From NCBI RefSeq assembly GCF_050971785.1, contig NZ_JBPCCU010000003.1:558001-622000 (forward strand): a stretch of 64,000 nucleotides of DNA, written 5' to 3'. Shown piece after piece: positions 7,829-17,063 of this stretch (the first letter of the stretch is position 1; each line of letters opens with the position of its first letter). The stretch comes from Actinomadura_E scrupuli. GTDB taxonomy: Bacteria > Actinomycetota > Actinomycetes > Streptosporangiales > Streptosporangiaceae. Made by a program: the position numbers and the translations under genes. The notes under the pieces are model-generated. The model did no database searches. It saw nothing but the letters and a program-made list of their open reading frames with translations, and had not been told where the DNA came from.

Positions 7829-8761
7829 TCAGGGGATCAGGACCGTCTTGCCGGCCAGCCGCCCGGCGGCGGCCTGGTCGTGGACGGCGGCCAGGTCGGT
7901 CAGCGGCCGTCGCTCGGCCACCTCGATCCGCAGATCTCCGGCGTCGACGCGGGTGACCAGCTCGGCGAGCTGGGCGGCGTCGCTGCGCGTGAAGACCTCG
8001 ACCGTGCGCACCCCGCGCCCGGCATCCCCCGGGCCGGGGATGACCGTGGTGACGAAGGCTCCGCCGTCGGCGACCAGGTCCACCAGCTGCGCGGTCTCCT
8101 CCGGGCTGGTGGGCGCCAGGTTGAGCACCACGTCGAACCGCCGCCCGGCCACCGCCTGCGGAACGGGGGTGGCGGTGTGGTCGACGATGTGGTCCGCCCC
8201 GTAGGAGCGGACGCGGTCGTGGCTGCGCGCACTGACGGTCGCGGTCACGATGGCACCGGCCTGCCTGGCGAGCTGGACGGCGTACCCGCCGACAGCGCCA
8301 CCCGCGCCGTTGATCAGGATGCTGTGCTCCGTCTTCAGGGCGGCGTGCTCGAAGAGCGCCTGCCAGGCCGCCAGCCCGGCGGAGGGCAGTGCCGCGGCGT
8401 CGGCGAGTTCGCCGGTGCGGGGGGCGGCGGCCAGCACCTCGGCGGGCGCGGCGACGTACTCGGCGGCGGCGCCGGGCGCGGCGATCGGCAGGAACGCCAC
8501 CACCGCGTCCCCGGCGCTCCAGCCGCTCACGCCCTCGCCGACCTCGGTGACGACGCCGGCCACGTCGTAGTTCGGAATGTGCGGCAAGGCGACCGGGAAC
8601 ACCTGCTGCAGGAAGCCGGCGCGGATGGCGACGTCCACAGGGTTGAACGAGGTGCCGGCCACCCGCACCACCACCTGCCCCGCGCCCGCCACGGGACGAT
8701 CGGCGTCCTCGTAGACCAGGACGTCGCTGTCGCCGTAGGAGTGGTAACGCACTGCCTTCAT
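7829..8761 (-). CDS. NADP-dependent medium-chain oxidoreductase (quinone oxidoreductase-like)
   Basis: A 310-aa zinc-free MDR enzyme. It has an N-terminal GroES-like domain (MKAVRYHSYGDSDVL), a Rossmann fold with NGAGGAVGGYAVQLARQAGA and a short C-terminus ending LAGKTVLIP. The catalytic-zinc Cys/His set of alcohol dehydrogenases is absent, which fits quinone or enone reductases. ATG 8761 follows AGGGAGAG. The divergent marR gene and a 16-bp inverted repeat in the shared promoter mean it is almost surely MarR-repressed and induced by an electrophile or quinone. Confidence 0.9.
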   Translation of the reverse strand: MKAVRYHSYGDSDVLVYEDADRPVAGAGQVVVRVAGTSFNPVDVAIRAGFLQQVFPVALPHIPNYDVAGVVTEVGEGVSGWSAGDAVVAFLPIAAPGAAAEYVAAPAEVLAAAPRTGELADAAALPSAGLAAWQALFEHAALKTEHSILINGAGGAVGGYAVQLARQAGAIVTATVSARSHDRVRSYGADHIVDHTATPVPQAVAGRRFDVVLNLAPTSPEETAQLVDLVADGGAFVTTVIPGPGDAGRGVRTVEVFTRSDAAQLAELVTRVDAGDLRIEVAERRPLTDLAAVHDQAAAGRLAGKTVLIP

Positions 8762-8779
8762 GATCTCTCCCTCTCTGAT

Positions 8780-8830
8780 GCTTCGAAGTTGAAGCATGGT
8801 ACGAACGGTAATCCGCTTCAACTTCGAAGC
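8780..8830. promoter_or_regulatory. Paired MarR operators between qor-like and marR genes
   Basis: GCTTCGAAGTTGAAGC (8780-8795) recurs as its exact reverse complement GCTTCAACTTCGAAGC (8815-8830), separated by 19 bases. Each copy also has internal dyad symmetry (GCTTC-6-GAAGC). The centres are 35 bp apart. They sit immediately upstream of the oxidoreductase start and overlap the expected promoter. Confidence 0.82.
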
Positions 8831-8894
8831 AATAGTCCCCGGGCAGGTGACGCTCGTCACAATGCTGTGAATTCGCAACATGTAGCGTGAGGGA

Positions 8895-9437
8895 ATGACC
8901 GACAGCCAGCCCTGCACCGACGCCGGAACCGGGGACGTCCAGCCGCTCGATCCCGCCCAGCTGGGCGCCTACTTCGTGCTCATGGAGGCCGTCAGCCTGC
9001 TCCAGCACCAGGTCGAACAGCAGCTACGCGCCGAGGGTGGCATCAGCTACGTTCAGTTCCAGTTGCTGGCCCGCCTCGCCGGCGGCCCGCTGACCATGAC
9101 GGAGCTGGCCGACGGCGTCGTCTACAGCCGCAGCGGTCTGACCTACCAGGCCGGCCTTCTGGAAAAGGCCGGCCTCATCACCCGCGGCCCCAGCCCCGAC
9201 GACGAGCGCGCCACCCTGGTCACCGTCACCGACGACGGCCGGGCCCTCATCGACCGCGTCCTCCCCGGCCACATCCAGGTCACCCGCCGCCTGCTGTTCG
9301 ACCCCCTGGCCAACGACGACCTGCGCCACCTCGGCGACATCATGACGCGGGTACGCGACCACATGCGCGCCCAGCCACCCCGCTCCGCCGCCCCCCGCAA
9401 AGGCCGCACCGCTCCCGCGGCCCCGGCCGCCTCATGA
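8895..9437 (+). CDS. MarR-family transcriptional regulator
   Basis: A 180-aa winged-helix repressor with HTH core MTELADGVVYSRSGLTYQAGLLEKAGL and wing SPDDERATLVTVTDDG. The C-terminus is a low-complexity Pro/Ala/Arg tail. GAGGGA touches the ATG too closely for a normal ribosome site, so translation may be leaderless. It is divergent from the MDR oxidoreductase and is its likely repressor. No Cys lies near the recognition helix. Confidence 0.9.
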   Translation: MTDSQPCTDAGTGDVQPLDPAQLGAYFVLMEAVSLLQHQVEQQLRAEGGISYVQFQLLARLAGGPLTMTELADGVVYSRSGLTYQAGLLEKAGLITRGPSPDDERATLVTVTDDGRALIDRVLPGHIQVTRRLLFDPLANDDLRHLGDIMTRVRDHMRAQPPRSAAPRKGRTAPAAPAAS

Positions 9438-9451
9438 CCGATCGCGCTGTG

Positions 9452-9481
9452 CCTCCCGGCGACCGCGCGGTCGCCGGGAGG
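9452..9481. terminator. Perfect 30-bp palindrome between convergent genes
   Basis: Bases 9452-9481 form a perfect dyad (15-bp arms, left arm CCTCCCGGCGACCGC). It lies between the marR-type gene end (9437) and the end of the HD-kinase gene (9490). It is best read as a bidirectional terminator. Confidence 0.7.
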
Positions 9482-9489
9482 AACCCCGG

Positions 9490-10600
9490 TCAAACCGTGG
9501 ACAGCCAGCGGACGACGTGCGCCTCGGTCGGGTCCGGGGTCTCCCACCGGCCGACGAGCCGGTCGATCACCGCGTCGGGCACCGGGGCCTCCCGCGCCCG
9601 GTTGCGCTCGCGCAGCACCCGCGGCGGCGCCTCCAGCGCGATCAGCTCCACCCGCCCCCGGTAGCCCGCGGCCAGCCCGACGCACTGGTCCCGCAACTGG
9701 CGCGAGACGTTGGTCGCGTTCCACACGAACGAGCGCCCCGCCCGCAGATGCCCGCGGGCCAGCCCGTGGGCGGCCGCCACCACCGGCCGCTGGTCCCCGC
9801 CCGGCCGCACCCCCAGCTCGGCCCGCAACCGGTCCAGGCTCACCACCGGCAGAGCCGGCCGGTGGCCGGCGATCCAGTGGTCCTTGCCCACCCCGGGCAG
9901 CCCGGACAGCACGGTGACGGTGAGCCGGGTGTCGTCGTAGGCCGCGTAGTCCGGATCCCTGCCCGGGGTACGGAAGTACCAGAAGCGGGCGTGGTCGGAG
10001 GGGAACCACCGGGGCCCGTCCAGGCAGCGCTGCTCGGCGCAGTACTCCTCGTACAACGCGATGTTCTCCAGGACCTCGCCGGTGTCGCCGCAGACCCGGC
10101 CGAGGATGTCCGCCGTCGCCAGCAGCACCAGATCGTCGTTGCGGGCCAGCAGGCTCACCCGGAACGCGATCTGCTGCAGGTCGGGCCGCTCCAGCGCCCA
10201 GAACGGCACCTGATGGTGGCGCACCAGCGCGGCCACGTGCTCGCGCCACTCCACCGGCGCGCCCAGCTCCCACAGCAGCCGCCGCACCATCAGGTCGCCG
10301 CGGCGGGAATGCCCGCGCGCCGTGATCCGCCCGTCCTCGCCGGTCTGCGTGCAGTACGGCTTGGCCACGTCGTGCAGCAGCACCGCCGCGAACAGCCGCG
10401 TCCGCTCCTGCGCCGGGCGGGCCCGCCAGCCGGGCAGCGCGGCCAGCGCCTCGCACGCCATCCGGGTGTGCACCTCCACGTCGCCCTCGGCGTGGTGGAC
10501 CGGGTCCTGCGGTACCCCGGCGAGCCGGCGCACCCAGTCGAACGCCTCGCGGATCTCCGGCCACGGCACCCGCCACTCCGGTGCGGCCGGGCACAGCTCC

Positions 10601-10614
<14 letters not shown>
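9490..10614 (-). CDS. HD phosphoesterase-polynucleotide kinase (HD-Pnk-like RNA repair enzyme)
   Basis: A 374-aa bifunctional end-healing enzyme. The N-terminal HD domain (residues ~40-210) carries H49, HD at 81-82 and RHHQVP near 132. The C-terminal kinase domain carries the P-loop GLPGVGKD (238-245) and a WNATNVSRQLR segment typical of polynucleotide-kinase-like P-loop enzymes. In the known HD-Pnk family the HD part removes 2',3'-cyclic or 3' phosphates and the kinase phosphorylates 5'-OH ends. The gene starts inside the end of the RNA ligase gene (14-base overlap). Together they would heal and seal broken RNA. Confidence 0.85.
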
Positions 10615-11386
<772 letters not shown>

Positions 11387-11523
11387 ATGACCCGTTGTAG
11401 GGGATCGCCGCCGAGGCCACCACCGAATATCCCGGCACATCCCGGCCAGGCCGCGTGCCCGGAGAGCCACCCCCGCCCACCGGGACGAAAAACCATTTGC
11501 CCTGCTCACTAGAGTCGTTCTCC

Positions 11524-12312
11524 GTGACCGAACTCGACACCCTGCTCACCGCCTACGACGAGCAAATGCGCGGCGCGCCACCCGTCCCGGCCGCGGGGAC
11601 GCGGCACGAGCACGACGGCCCGCTGCTGCGGATCGTCGGCCAGCACCGCGGCTTCGTCAGCGGGCCACGTGACCTGGGCGTACGGGGAACGGACCTCGAT
11701 CGGCTGATCACCCGCCAGCGCGACTACTTCGCGGCCCGCGGCGAGGCGGTCGAATGGAAGACCCGCGGCCACGACCGGCCGGCCGACCTCCCCGAGCGGC
11801 TGCTACGGGCGGGGTTCGTGCCCGAGGAACGCGAGACGGTGGTCATCGGCCTGGCCGCCCGGCTGGCCACCGACCAGGCCGACCCGCCGGGCGTCGTGAT
11901 CCGCCAGGTCGCCACCGACCTCGACCTCCGCCGGATCGCCGACCTGCAGACCGCCATCTGGGGCCAGGACATGGGCTGGCTGGCGGACGACCTGATCGCG
12001 CGGGTCGCCGCCGCCCCCGGCGACATCACGGTGCTGGCCGCGGAGGCGGACGGCGAACTGGTCTCCGCCGCCTGGCTCGTCCTCCGACCCGGCACCGACT
12101 TCGCCGGGCTGTGGGGAGGCTCGACGCTGCCCGCCTGGCGGGGCAAGGGGATCTACCGGGCGCTCATCGCGCATCGCGCGCGGCGGGCCGCCGCCCTCGG
12201 GGTCACCTACCTGCAGGTGGACGCCTCCGCCGACAGCGAACCCATCCTGCGGCGGCTCGGGTTCCAGGCCGTGACCACCACGACCCCCTACGTCTGGTCA
12301 CCCGCCGGCTGA
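11524..12312 (+). CDS. GNAT-family N-acetyltransferase
   Basis: A 262-aa acetyltransferase. The C-terminal half is a GNAT fold with LWGGSTLPAWRGKGIYRALIAHRARRAAALG (acetyl-CoA loop R/Q-x-x-G-x-G/A as WRGKGIY) and the closing PILRRLGF. The N-terminal ~110 residues resemble the degenerate first GNAT half of two-domain members. The GTG at 11524 is the only plausible start. The acceptor substrate is unknown. Confidence 0.85.
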   Translation: MTELDTLLTAYDEQMRGAPPVPAAGTRHEHDGPLLRIVGQHRGFVSGPRDLGVRGTDLDRLITRQRDYFAARGEAVEWKTRGHDRPADLPERLLRAGFVPEERETVVIGLAARLATDQADPPGVVIRQVATDLDLRRIADLQTAIWGQDMGWLADDLIARVAAAPGDITVLAAEADGELVSAAWLVLRPGTDFAGLWGGSTLPAWRGKGIYRALIAHRARRAAALGVTYLQVDASADSEPILRRLGFQAVTTTTPYVWSPAG

Positions 12313-12384
12313 GCGAACCCGCGCCGTGAACCCGGCCGGGCAGCAGGGGCGTTTGCCTCTTCCCCGGCGGGGAACCCCTCCGCG

Positions 12385-13254
12385 ATGTTCTTCGAGGGCT
12401 TCACGCTGGACCGGATCGACGTCGGCGAGGCCGAGCTGCGCGTCCGGCACGGAGGCTCGGGACCTCCGCTCCTGCTGCTGCACGGCCATCCCCGCACCCA
12501 CGCGACCTGGCACAAGGTGGCCCCGCTGCTCGCCGACCGGTACACGGTGGTTTGCCCGGACCTGCGAGGGTACGGGCGATCCTCCAAACCGCCCACCACC
12601 GCCGACCACGAGCCGTACTCCAAGCGCGCCATGGCCCGCGACTGCCTCGCCCTGATGCGGGCGCTCGGGCACCAGCGGTTCGCGGTGGCCGGCCACGACC
12701 GGGGCGCCTACGTGGCCACCCGCACCGCACTCGACCACCCCTCAGCCGTGACCGCCGCCGTCATCATGGACGCGGTGCCGATCGGCGAGGCCCTGGCCCG
12801 GTGCGACGCCACGTTCGCCGCCTCCTGGTGGCACTGGTTCTTCTTCGCCCAGACCGCCAAGCCCGCGGAGCGGATCATCAACGCCGACCCGGACGCCTGG
12901 TACGGCGCCACCGGCGAGCACATGGCTCCGGAGGCCTGGCGCGACTACCAGGACGCCATCCACGACCCGCGGACCGTGCACGCCATGATCGAGGACTACC
13001 GTGCGGGGCTCGGCGTCGACCGGGCCCACGACGACGCCGACCGCGCCGCCGGGCGCCGCATCACCTGCCCCGCACTGGTGCTGTGGGCGGCCAAGGACGA
13101 CCTGGAGGACCTCTACGGCGACCCGCTGTCGCTCTGGCGGGACTGGACGGCCGACGTGCGGGGCCACGCCCTGGACTGCGGCCACCACCTCGCCGAGGAG
13201 GCGCCCGGGGACCTGGCCGCCGCGATGGCGTCCTTCCTGGCCGAGGCGCTGTGA
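12385..13254 (+). CDS. Alpha/beta hydrolase, fluoroacetate-dehalogenase-like
   Basis: A 289-aa hydrolase whose nucleophile is an Asp: GHDRGA with D105 and R106. The oxyanion motif is HGHPRTH. The cap has WWHWFFFAQ like the His-Trp halide site of haloacetate dehalogenases, and the catalytic His lies in CGHHLAEEAP. Known fluoroacetate dehalogenases have a second Arg three residues after R106. Here that position is Y109, so carboxylate binding may differ. It could instead be an epoxide hydrolase-type enzyme. It is likely co-directional with the LLM gene downstream. Confidence 0.85.
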   Translation: MFFEGFTLDRIDVGEAELRVRHGGSGPPLLLLHGHPRTHATWHKVAPLLADRYTVVCPDLRGYGRSSKPPTTADHEPYSKRAMARDCLALMRALGHQRFAVAGHDRGAYVATRTALDHPSAVTAAVIMDAVPIGEALARCDATFAASWWHWFFFAQTAKPAERIINADPDAWYGATGEHMAPEAWRDYQDAIHDPRTVHAMIEDYRAGLGVDRAHDDADRAAGRRITCPALVLWAAKDDLEDLYGDPLSLWRDWTADVRGHALDCGHHLAEEAPGDLAAAMASFLAEAL

Positions 13255-13273
13255 CCGGAGCGGGCCCGGGCCC

Positions 13274-13304
13274 TTGAGCTCAAGTGCGGTTGAGGGTGCA
13301 GGCT
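13274..13304 (+). promoter_or_regulatory. SoxR/MerR-type promoter with dyad
   Basis: CTCAAG-TGCG-GTTGAG (13279-13294) matches the actinomycete SoxR box (CTCAAG-4-CTTGAG) except for one base. It lies between TTGAGC (13274-13279) and CAGGCT (13299-13304), a 19-base spacer typical of MerR-family-activated promoters. The ATG of the LLM oxidoreductase follows at 13311. No soxR gene is in the window. Confidence 0.6.
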
Positions 13305-13310
13305 CGGCGC

Positions 13311-14270
13311 ATGGCGATCGATGCGAACGGCCCCGGCCCGCGGCGTGACCTGGAGATCGGCGTGATCCTGCCCGGGATGGAGGCCCAGCTCCGGGACGGA
13401 CTGGATCTGCGCACCGCGGCGCGGCACGCCGAGGACGCCGGTCTGGACGGCGTGTGGCACGGCGACCACCTCGCGACCGGGACACCGTCGCTGGACTGCC
13501 CGATCGCGCTCGCCACCGCGGCGGCCGTCACCACGCGCATCCGCATCGGCGCGAGCGTGTTCGTCCCCGGCCTGCGCCCGCTGGCCTGGGCCGCGAAGCA
13601 GGTGGCCGGTCTCCAGCACGTCACCGGCGGGCGGCTGATCCTCGGGGTGGGCTCCGGGGGCGGCCCCGCGCAGTGGGCGGCGGCCGGCATCGCCTACGCC
13701 GAACGCGGCCGGCGCACCGACACCGCGCTGGGCCTGCTTCCCCGGCTGCTGGCCGGGGAGCCGACCCCGCTCCCGGACGAACCCGGCGGGCCGGAGGTTG
13801 AGCTCTCACCGCCCGTCCCGCCGCCCCCGATCTGGGTGGGCAACGCCTCGCCGGTCGCGATCCGGCGCGCCGCACGGTTCGCCGACGGCTGGTTCCCCTC
13901 GCTGGTGCCGAACACCCAGGTGGCGGCGGGCGCGGCCCGGCTGGCCGAGCTGGCCGCCGCCCACGGCCGGCCGGTGCCGACGATCGCCCTCGGCGCGACC
14001 GGCGCGCTCGGCTCCCGACCGGGGCTGCCGACCCGGGCGGAGATCGCCTCCCGCCTCGCCGGCGGCTACGGCATCCCGCTGGATCAGGCACTCACCCTGC
14101 CGATCACCGGCGGCCCGCAGGAGGTCGCGGAGCGGCTGGCGGCCTGCCGGGCGGCCGGCGCCCGGCACGTCGTGCTGGGCTTCGCCGGTGCCGGCTGGCG
14201 AGAGCAGTGCGATGTCCTCGCGCAGGCCAGGGCGCTGGTCGACGCCGGCCTGCCCGCGGCGTCCGGCTGA
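13311..14270 (+). CDS. LLM-class flavin-dependent oxidoreductase
   Basis: A 319-aa TIM-barrel enzyme of the luciferase-like family using F420 or FMN. Typical segments are the N-terminal IGVILPG, GVWHGDH near residue 55, GRLILGVGSGGG, and the C-terminal pattern GGPQEVAERLAACRAAGARHVVLGF. ATG 13311 gives the usual family length. The SoxR-like box directly upstream suggests induction by redox-active compounds. Reduction of a quinone- or nitro-type xenobiotic would fit. Confidence 0.88.
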   Translation: MAIDANGPGPRRDLEIGVILPGMEAQLRDGLDLRTAARHAEDAGLDGVWHGDHLATGTPSLDCPIALATAAAVTTRIRIGASVFVPGLRPLAWAAKQVAGLQHVTGGRLILGVGSGGGPAQWAAAGIAYAERGRRTDTALGLLPRLLAGEPTPLPDEPGGPEVELSPPVPPPPIWVGNASPVAIRRAARFADGWFPSLVPNTQVAAGAARLAELAAAHGRPVPTIALGATGALGSRPGLPTRAEIASRLAGGYGIPLDQALTLPITGGPQEVAERLAACRAAGARHVVLGFAGAGWREQCDVLAQARALVDAGLPAASG

Positions 14271-14355
14271 GAGCGGGCCGCAGTCCTTCCCGCCGTCCTT
14301 CCCACGGAGCGGCCGGGATCCAGACGGGCCCTTTACGGGCCAGGGACGCGGGTGG

Positions 14356-14396
14356 TTGACAGCCGGCCTGAGGGCCGTGTAGAAAACCATGAGGTT
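14356..14396 (+). promoter_or_regulatory. Promoter and ArsR-type operator of the arsR-SRPBCC-VOC operon
   Basis: TTGACA (14356-14361) and TAGAAA (14380-14385) form a good -35/-10 pair with an 18-base spacer. The dyad AACC-4-GGTT (14385-14396) overlaps the start region, and GGTTAT recurs at 14408. The site is placed for autorepression by the ArsR protein. Confidence 0.68.
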
Positions 14397-14420
14397 ATTC
14401 AACTGGAAGGTTATGGACTC

Positions 14421-14777
14421 ATGACCCCCGACCGGCTCGATGCGACGTTCGCGGCACTGGCCGACCCGACGCGCCGGGCGATCCTGTCCCGGCTGGTCGC
14501 GGGGGAGGCCACGGTGACCGAGCTGGCGGCACCGTTCGCCATGAGCCAGCCCGCCGTCTCCAAGCACCTCAAGGTGCTGGAACGCGCCGGTCTCATCTCC
14601 CGGGGACGCGACGCGCAGCGACGGCCCTGCCGGCTCGAGCCCCGCCCGCTCCAGGACGCCACCGTGTGGCTGGAGAACTACCGCCGGTTCTGGGAGGAGG
14701 GCTACCAGCGCCTCGACGCCCTGCTGGAGGAGCTCAAGGGCGAGCAGAGCAGCGAGACCGAAGGAGACCACTCGTGA
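14421..14777 (+). CDS. ArsR-family winged-helix regulator
   Basis: A 118-aa repressor with the signature ALADPTRRAILSRLVAGEATV, the recognition stretch MSQPAVSKHLKVLERAGLIS and the RRFWEEGYQRLDALLEEL C-terminus of the SRPBCC-linked subgroup. No CxC metal site is present, so it is not a metal sensor. ATG 14421 follows AAGG. Its TGA overlaps the GTG of the next gene, a regulator-effector operon arrangement common in actinomycetes. Confidence 0.92.
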   Translation: MTPDRLDATFAALADPTRRAILSRLVAGEATVTELAAPFAMSQPAVSKHLKVLERAGLISRGRDAQRRPCRLEPRPLQDATVWLENYRRFWEEGYQRLDALLEELKGEQSSETEGDHS

Positions 14778-15334
14778 GGAACCCCGGGCCCCTGAGGGTG
14801 GCGACGCCCTCCGACACCGAGATCGTCCTGACGCGGGAGTTCGACGCCCCCCGCCGCCTGGTCTTCGACGCGTGGACCCGGCCCGAGCTGCTCAGGCGCT
14901 GGCACGGTGCGCGCGGCTGGAACCTCGTCGTCTGCGAGGTCGACCTGCGCGTGGGCGGCGCCTGGCGCTTCGTCTCCCGCGGCCCCGACGGCGCCACCAT
15001 GGGCCATGGCGGGGTCTACCGCGAGATCACGCCGCCCGGCCGCCTGGTCTACACCGAGTCCTTCGACGACCAGTGGTACCCGGGCGAGTCGCTGGTCACC
15101 CATGTCCTGGCCGAGGACGCCGGCAGGACCACGCTGACCAGCACGCTGCTGTTCCCCTCGCGGGAGGCCCGCGACATCGTGCTCGCCTCACCCATGGAAC
15201 GCGGACTCGCCGAGGGCTACGCGCTGCTCGACGAGGTGCTCCTGGCGCACCGGCGGCACGACCCGGCCGGCCCCGCCCCGACCGGCCCCGCCCCGACCGG
15301 CCGCACCCCGGCCGCACAAGGAGATCGATCGTGA
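14774..15334 (+). CDS. SRPBCC protein (AHSA1/activator of Hsp90 ATPase-like)
   Basis: A 186-aa START-like protein. EIVLTREFDAPRRLVFDAWT opens the fold, and GGAWRFVSRGPDG, GVYREITPPGRLVYTESFD and a final amphipathic helix follow. AAGGAG lies eight bases before the GTG start, which shares GTGA with the arsR stop. The C-terminal tail contains repeated PAPTG units. These proteins bind unknown hydrophobic ligands. Role inferred as an effector under ArsR control. Confidence 0.9.
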   Translation: MRNPGPLRVATPSDTEIVLTREFDAPRRLVFDAWTRPELLRRWHGARGWNLVVCEVDLRVGGAWRFVSRGPDGATMGHGGVYREITPPGRLVYTESFDDQWYPGESLVTHVLAEDAGRTTLTSTLLFPSREARDIVLASPMERGLAEGYALLDEVLLAHRRHDPAGPAPTGPAPTGRTPAAQGDRS

Positions 15335-15744
15335 ACTGGACGCTGGAAGTGGTGACGGTCCCGGTCTCGGACCTGGATCGCGCCAAGGCCTTCTACGCCG
15401 AGCGGCTCGGCTTCAACGTCGACCACGACACCAGGAGCGGCGACGGGCCCGGATTCGTCCAGCTGACTCCTCCCGGGTCGGGCTGCTCCATCGTCGTGGG
15501 AGAGGGGATCGTGAACATGCCGCCGGGATCCCTCCAGGGCCTGCAGCTGGTCGTGTCCGACGTCCACGCCGCGCGCGCCCTGCTCGTGGAGCGCGGCGTG
15601 GAGGTCAGCGAGGTGCAGGTGGCCGGCGGATCGGGGTTCCGCCCGAGCCGCGCGGAAGACGATCTCAACAACGTCGGGTTCGTCTTCTTCAGCGACCCGG
15701 ACGGCAACGGCTGGGCCGTGCAGCAGATCACCGCCCGCGCCTAG
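15331..15744 (+). CDS. VOC-family protein (glyoxalase-like)
   Basis: A 137-aa VOC fold: VTVPVSDLDRAKAFYAERLG and SGCSIVVGEG in the first half, LQLVVSDVHAARALLVERG and FVFFSDPDGNGWAVQQI in the second. AAGGAG precedes the GTG, which overlaps the previous stop as GTGA. It is the third gene of the arsR operon. Function is likely detoxification or binding of a small molecule. Confidence 0.9.
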   Translation: MNWTLEVVTVPVSDLDRAKAFYAERLGFNVDHDTRSGDGPGFVQLTPPGSGCSIVVGEGIVNMPPGSLQGLQLVVSDVHAARALLVERGVEVSEVQVAGGSGFRPSRAEDDLNNVGFVFFSDPDGNGWAVQQITARA

Positions 15745-15757
15745 CACCCCGCCCTTC

Positions 15758-16915
15758 TCACCAGGGCACCGCCATCACGCCCACGTGGTCGTTGGAGGGG
15801 TCGTAGTAGGACATCAGCAGGTTGCTGCTGGTGCTGAGTTCCGGATGGCCGAAGTAGGCGCGGCAGAGGTTCAGGCCGGCCTGCCCGCCGCACGGCGCGT
15901 TGCCGGTGCGGGTGATGGTCCACCCGCTGGTCAGCGACGTGGATCGCCAGACCCGGAAGGCCCCGGTGATGTCGGGCTGCTCGATGAGGACGAAGCCCTT
16001 GCCGAGAGCGGAGAAGTCCTCGACGTGCACCGCGATCGGCTTCGCCCCGGACAGCACGGACTGCGCGTCGGCGTAGTTCGCCGACCAGCCGGTGCCGTTC
16101 CAGTAGCGGTAGTTCGACCCGACCCGCCAGGCGGTCTGCGTCGCGGTGACCCGCGCCAGCGTGACCCTGCCGCCGGCGCAGACGCCGAACGCCGACGAGT
16201 CGCACACGTAGCCGAACAGGTAGAGGTACCCCCCGGAGAAGATCGGTGATCCGAGGACCTTCTGGAACGGCAGCCCGGACAAGGTGGTGAAGACCTGGGT
16301 CTGGCCGCTCAGCGCGTTGGTGGACGGCTTGTACTCCACCAGCCCGAACCGCTCGGCGGGCAGGCCGTTCGCATGCACACAGACGTCGGCGTAGGTGATC
16401 AGGAGCTTGGTGGTGTCGGCGGTGCTGGGCTCCTGCGCCACTCCGGAGATCCACGAGGCCCCGTAGGAGGAGCCGGGCACCTGGCAGGTCGTGCCGTCCG
16501 GCAGGACCAGCCCGGACGGCACCGGCAGGAAACCCGCCGGGGGGCGGTTGCTCGGCGCGGCGATGGCCGCGGGGGGCGTCGGGATCTCGGTCAGCGTCGT
16601 GGGCACCTGCCCAGGCGTGTAAGCGCCCACCGCCGCGGTCGCGCCGAGCCAGAACCCGGAGGACGTGCCGCTCCACGAGGAGTCGCAGAACAGCCACAGG
16701 CTCTGGGTCGAGCTGCCGGGGAGCTTCTTGCTGAAACCGCAGTCACGGCTGACGTTGTTGCCCGCGGCGGAGGTCTCGAAGCGGCTGAGCACCTTGGCCG
16801 GGGGCGCCACGTCGGCGCGGGCCGGCGCGGTGAGCGCGACGGTGAGCAGCAGCGCCGTGGCGAGGCAGAGAAAGAAGCGGAGCAGGAGACGGAAGGGAGG
16901 TGCGCTTCGGGTCAC
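15758..16915 (-). CDS. Secreted protein of unknown function (beta-propeller/DUF4185-like)
   Basis: A 385-aa exported protein. The N-terminus has Arg, a hydrophobic core (LLLRFFLCLATALLLTVALT) and an APARADV signal-peptidase site. The mature part has repeated Tyr/Trp/Gly-rich strands (YLYLFGYVCDSS, WRVGSNYRYW, GFVLIEQPD) and several paired Cys, resembling five-bladed glycoside-type propellers such as DUF4185. GTG 16915 follows AGAGG. No catalytic residues could be named. An extracellular carbohydrate-related role is speculative. Confidence 0.75.
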   Translation of the reverse strand: MTRSAPPFRLLLRFFLCLATALLLTVALTAPARADVAPPAKVLSRFETSAAGNNVSRDCGFSKKLPGSSTQSLWLFCDSSWSGTSSGFWLGATAAVGAYTPGQVPTTLTEIPTPPAAIAAPSNRPPAGFLPVPSGLVLPDGTTCQVPGSSYGASWISGVAQEPSTADTTKLLITYADVCVHANGLPAERFGLVEYKPSTNALSGQTQVFTTLSGLPFQKVLGSPIFSGGYLYLFGYVCDSSAFGVCAGGRVTLARVTATQTAWRVGSNYRYWNGTGWSANYADAQSVLSGAKPIAVHVEDFSALGKGFVLIEQPDITGAFRVWRSTSLTSGWTITRTGNAPCGGQAGLNLCRAYFGHPELSTSSNLLMSYYDPSNDHVGVMAVPW

Positions 16916-17063
16916 TGTCGAGCCTCTCTGGAGGGCCGGCGATTCGTCGAGCGGCGGGCAGGGCGCCTTCACTGCGAGCCTATGGCGAACACTGGTGTTC
17001 TACGACAAGCCCAGAGTGACCGCTGGTGATTGGCCGGGACCGGACAACGCCGGCTCGTGATCG

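Noticed and set aside
15240..15320. Functional repeat domain from PAPTG units in the SRPBCC tail
   Set aside because: Three short low-complexity units in a Pro/Ala-rich tail; probably slippage.
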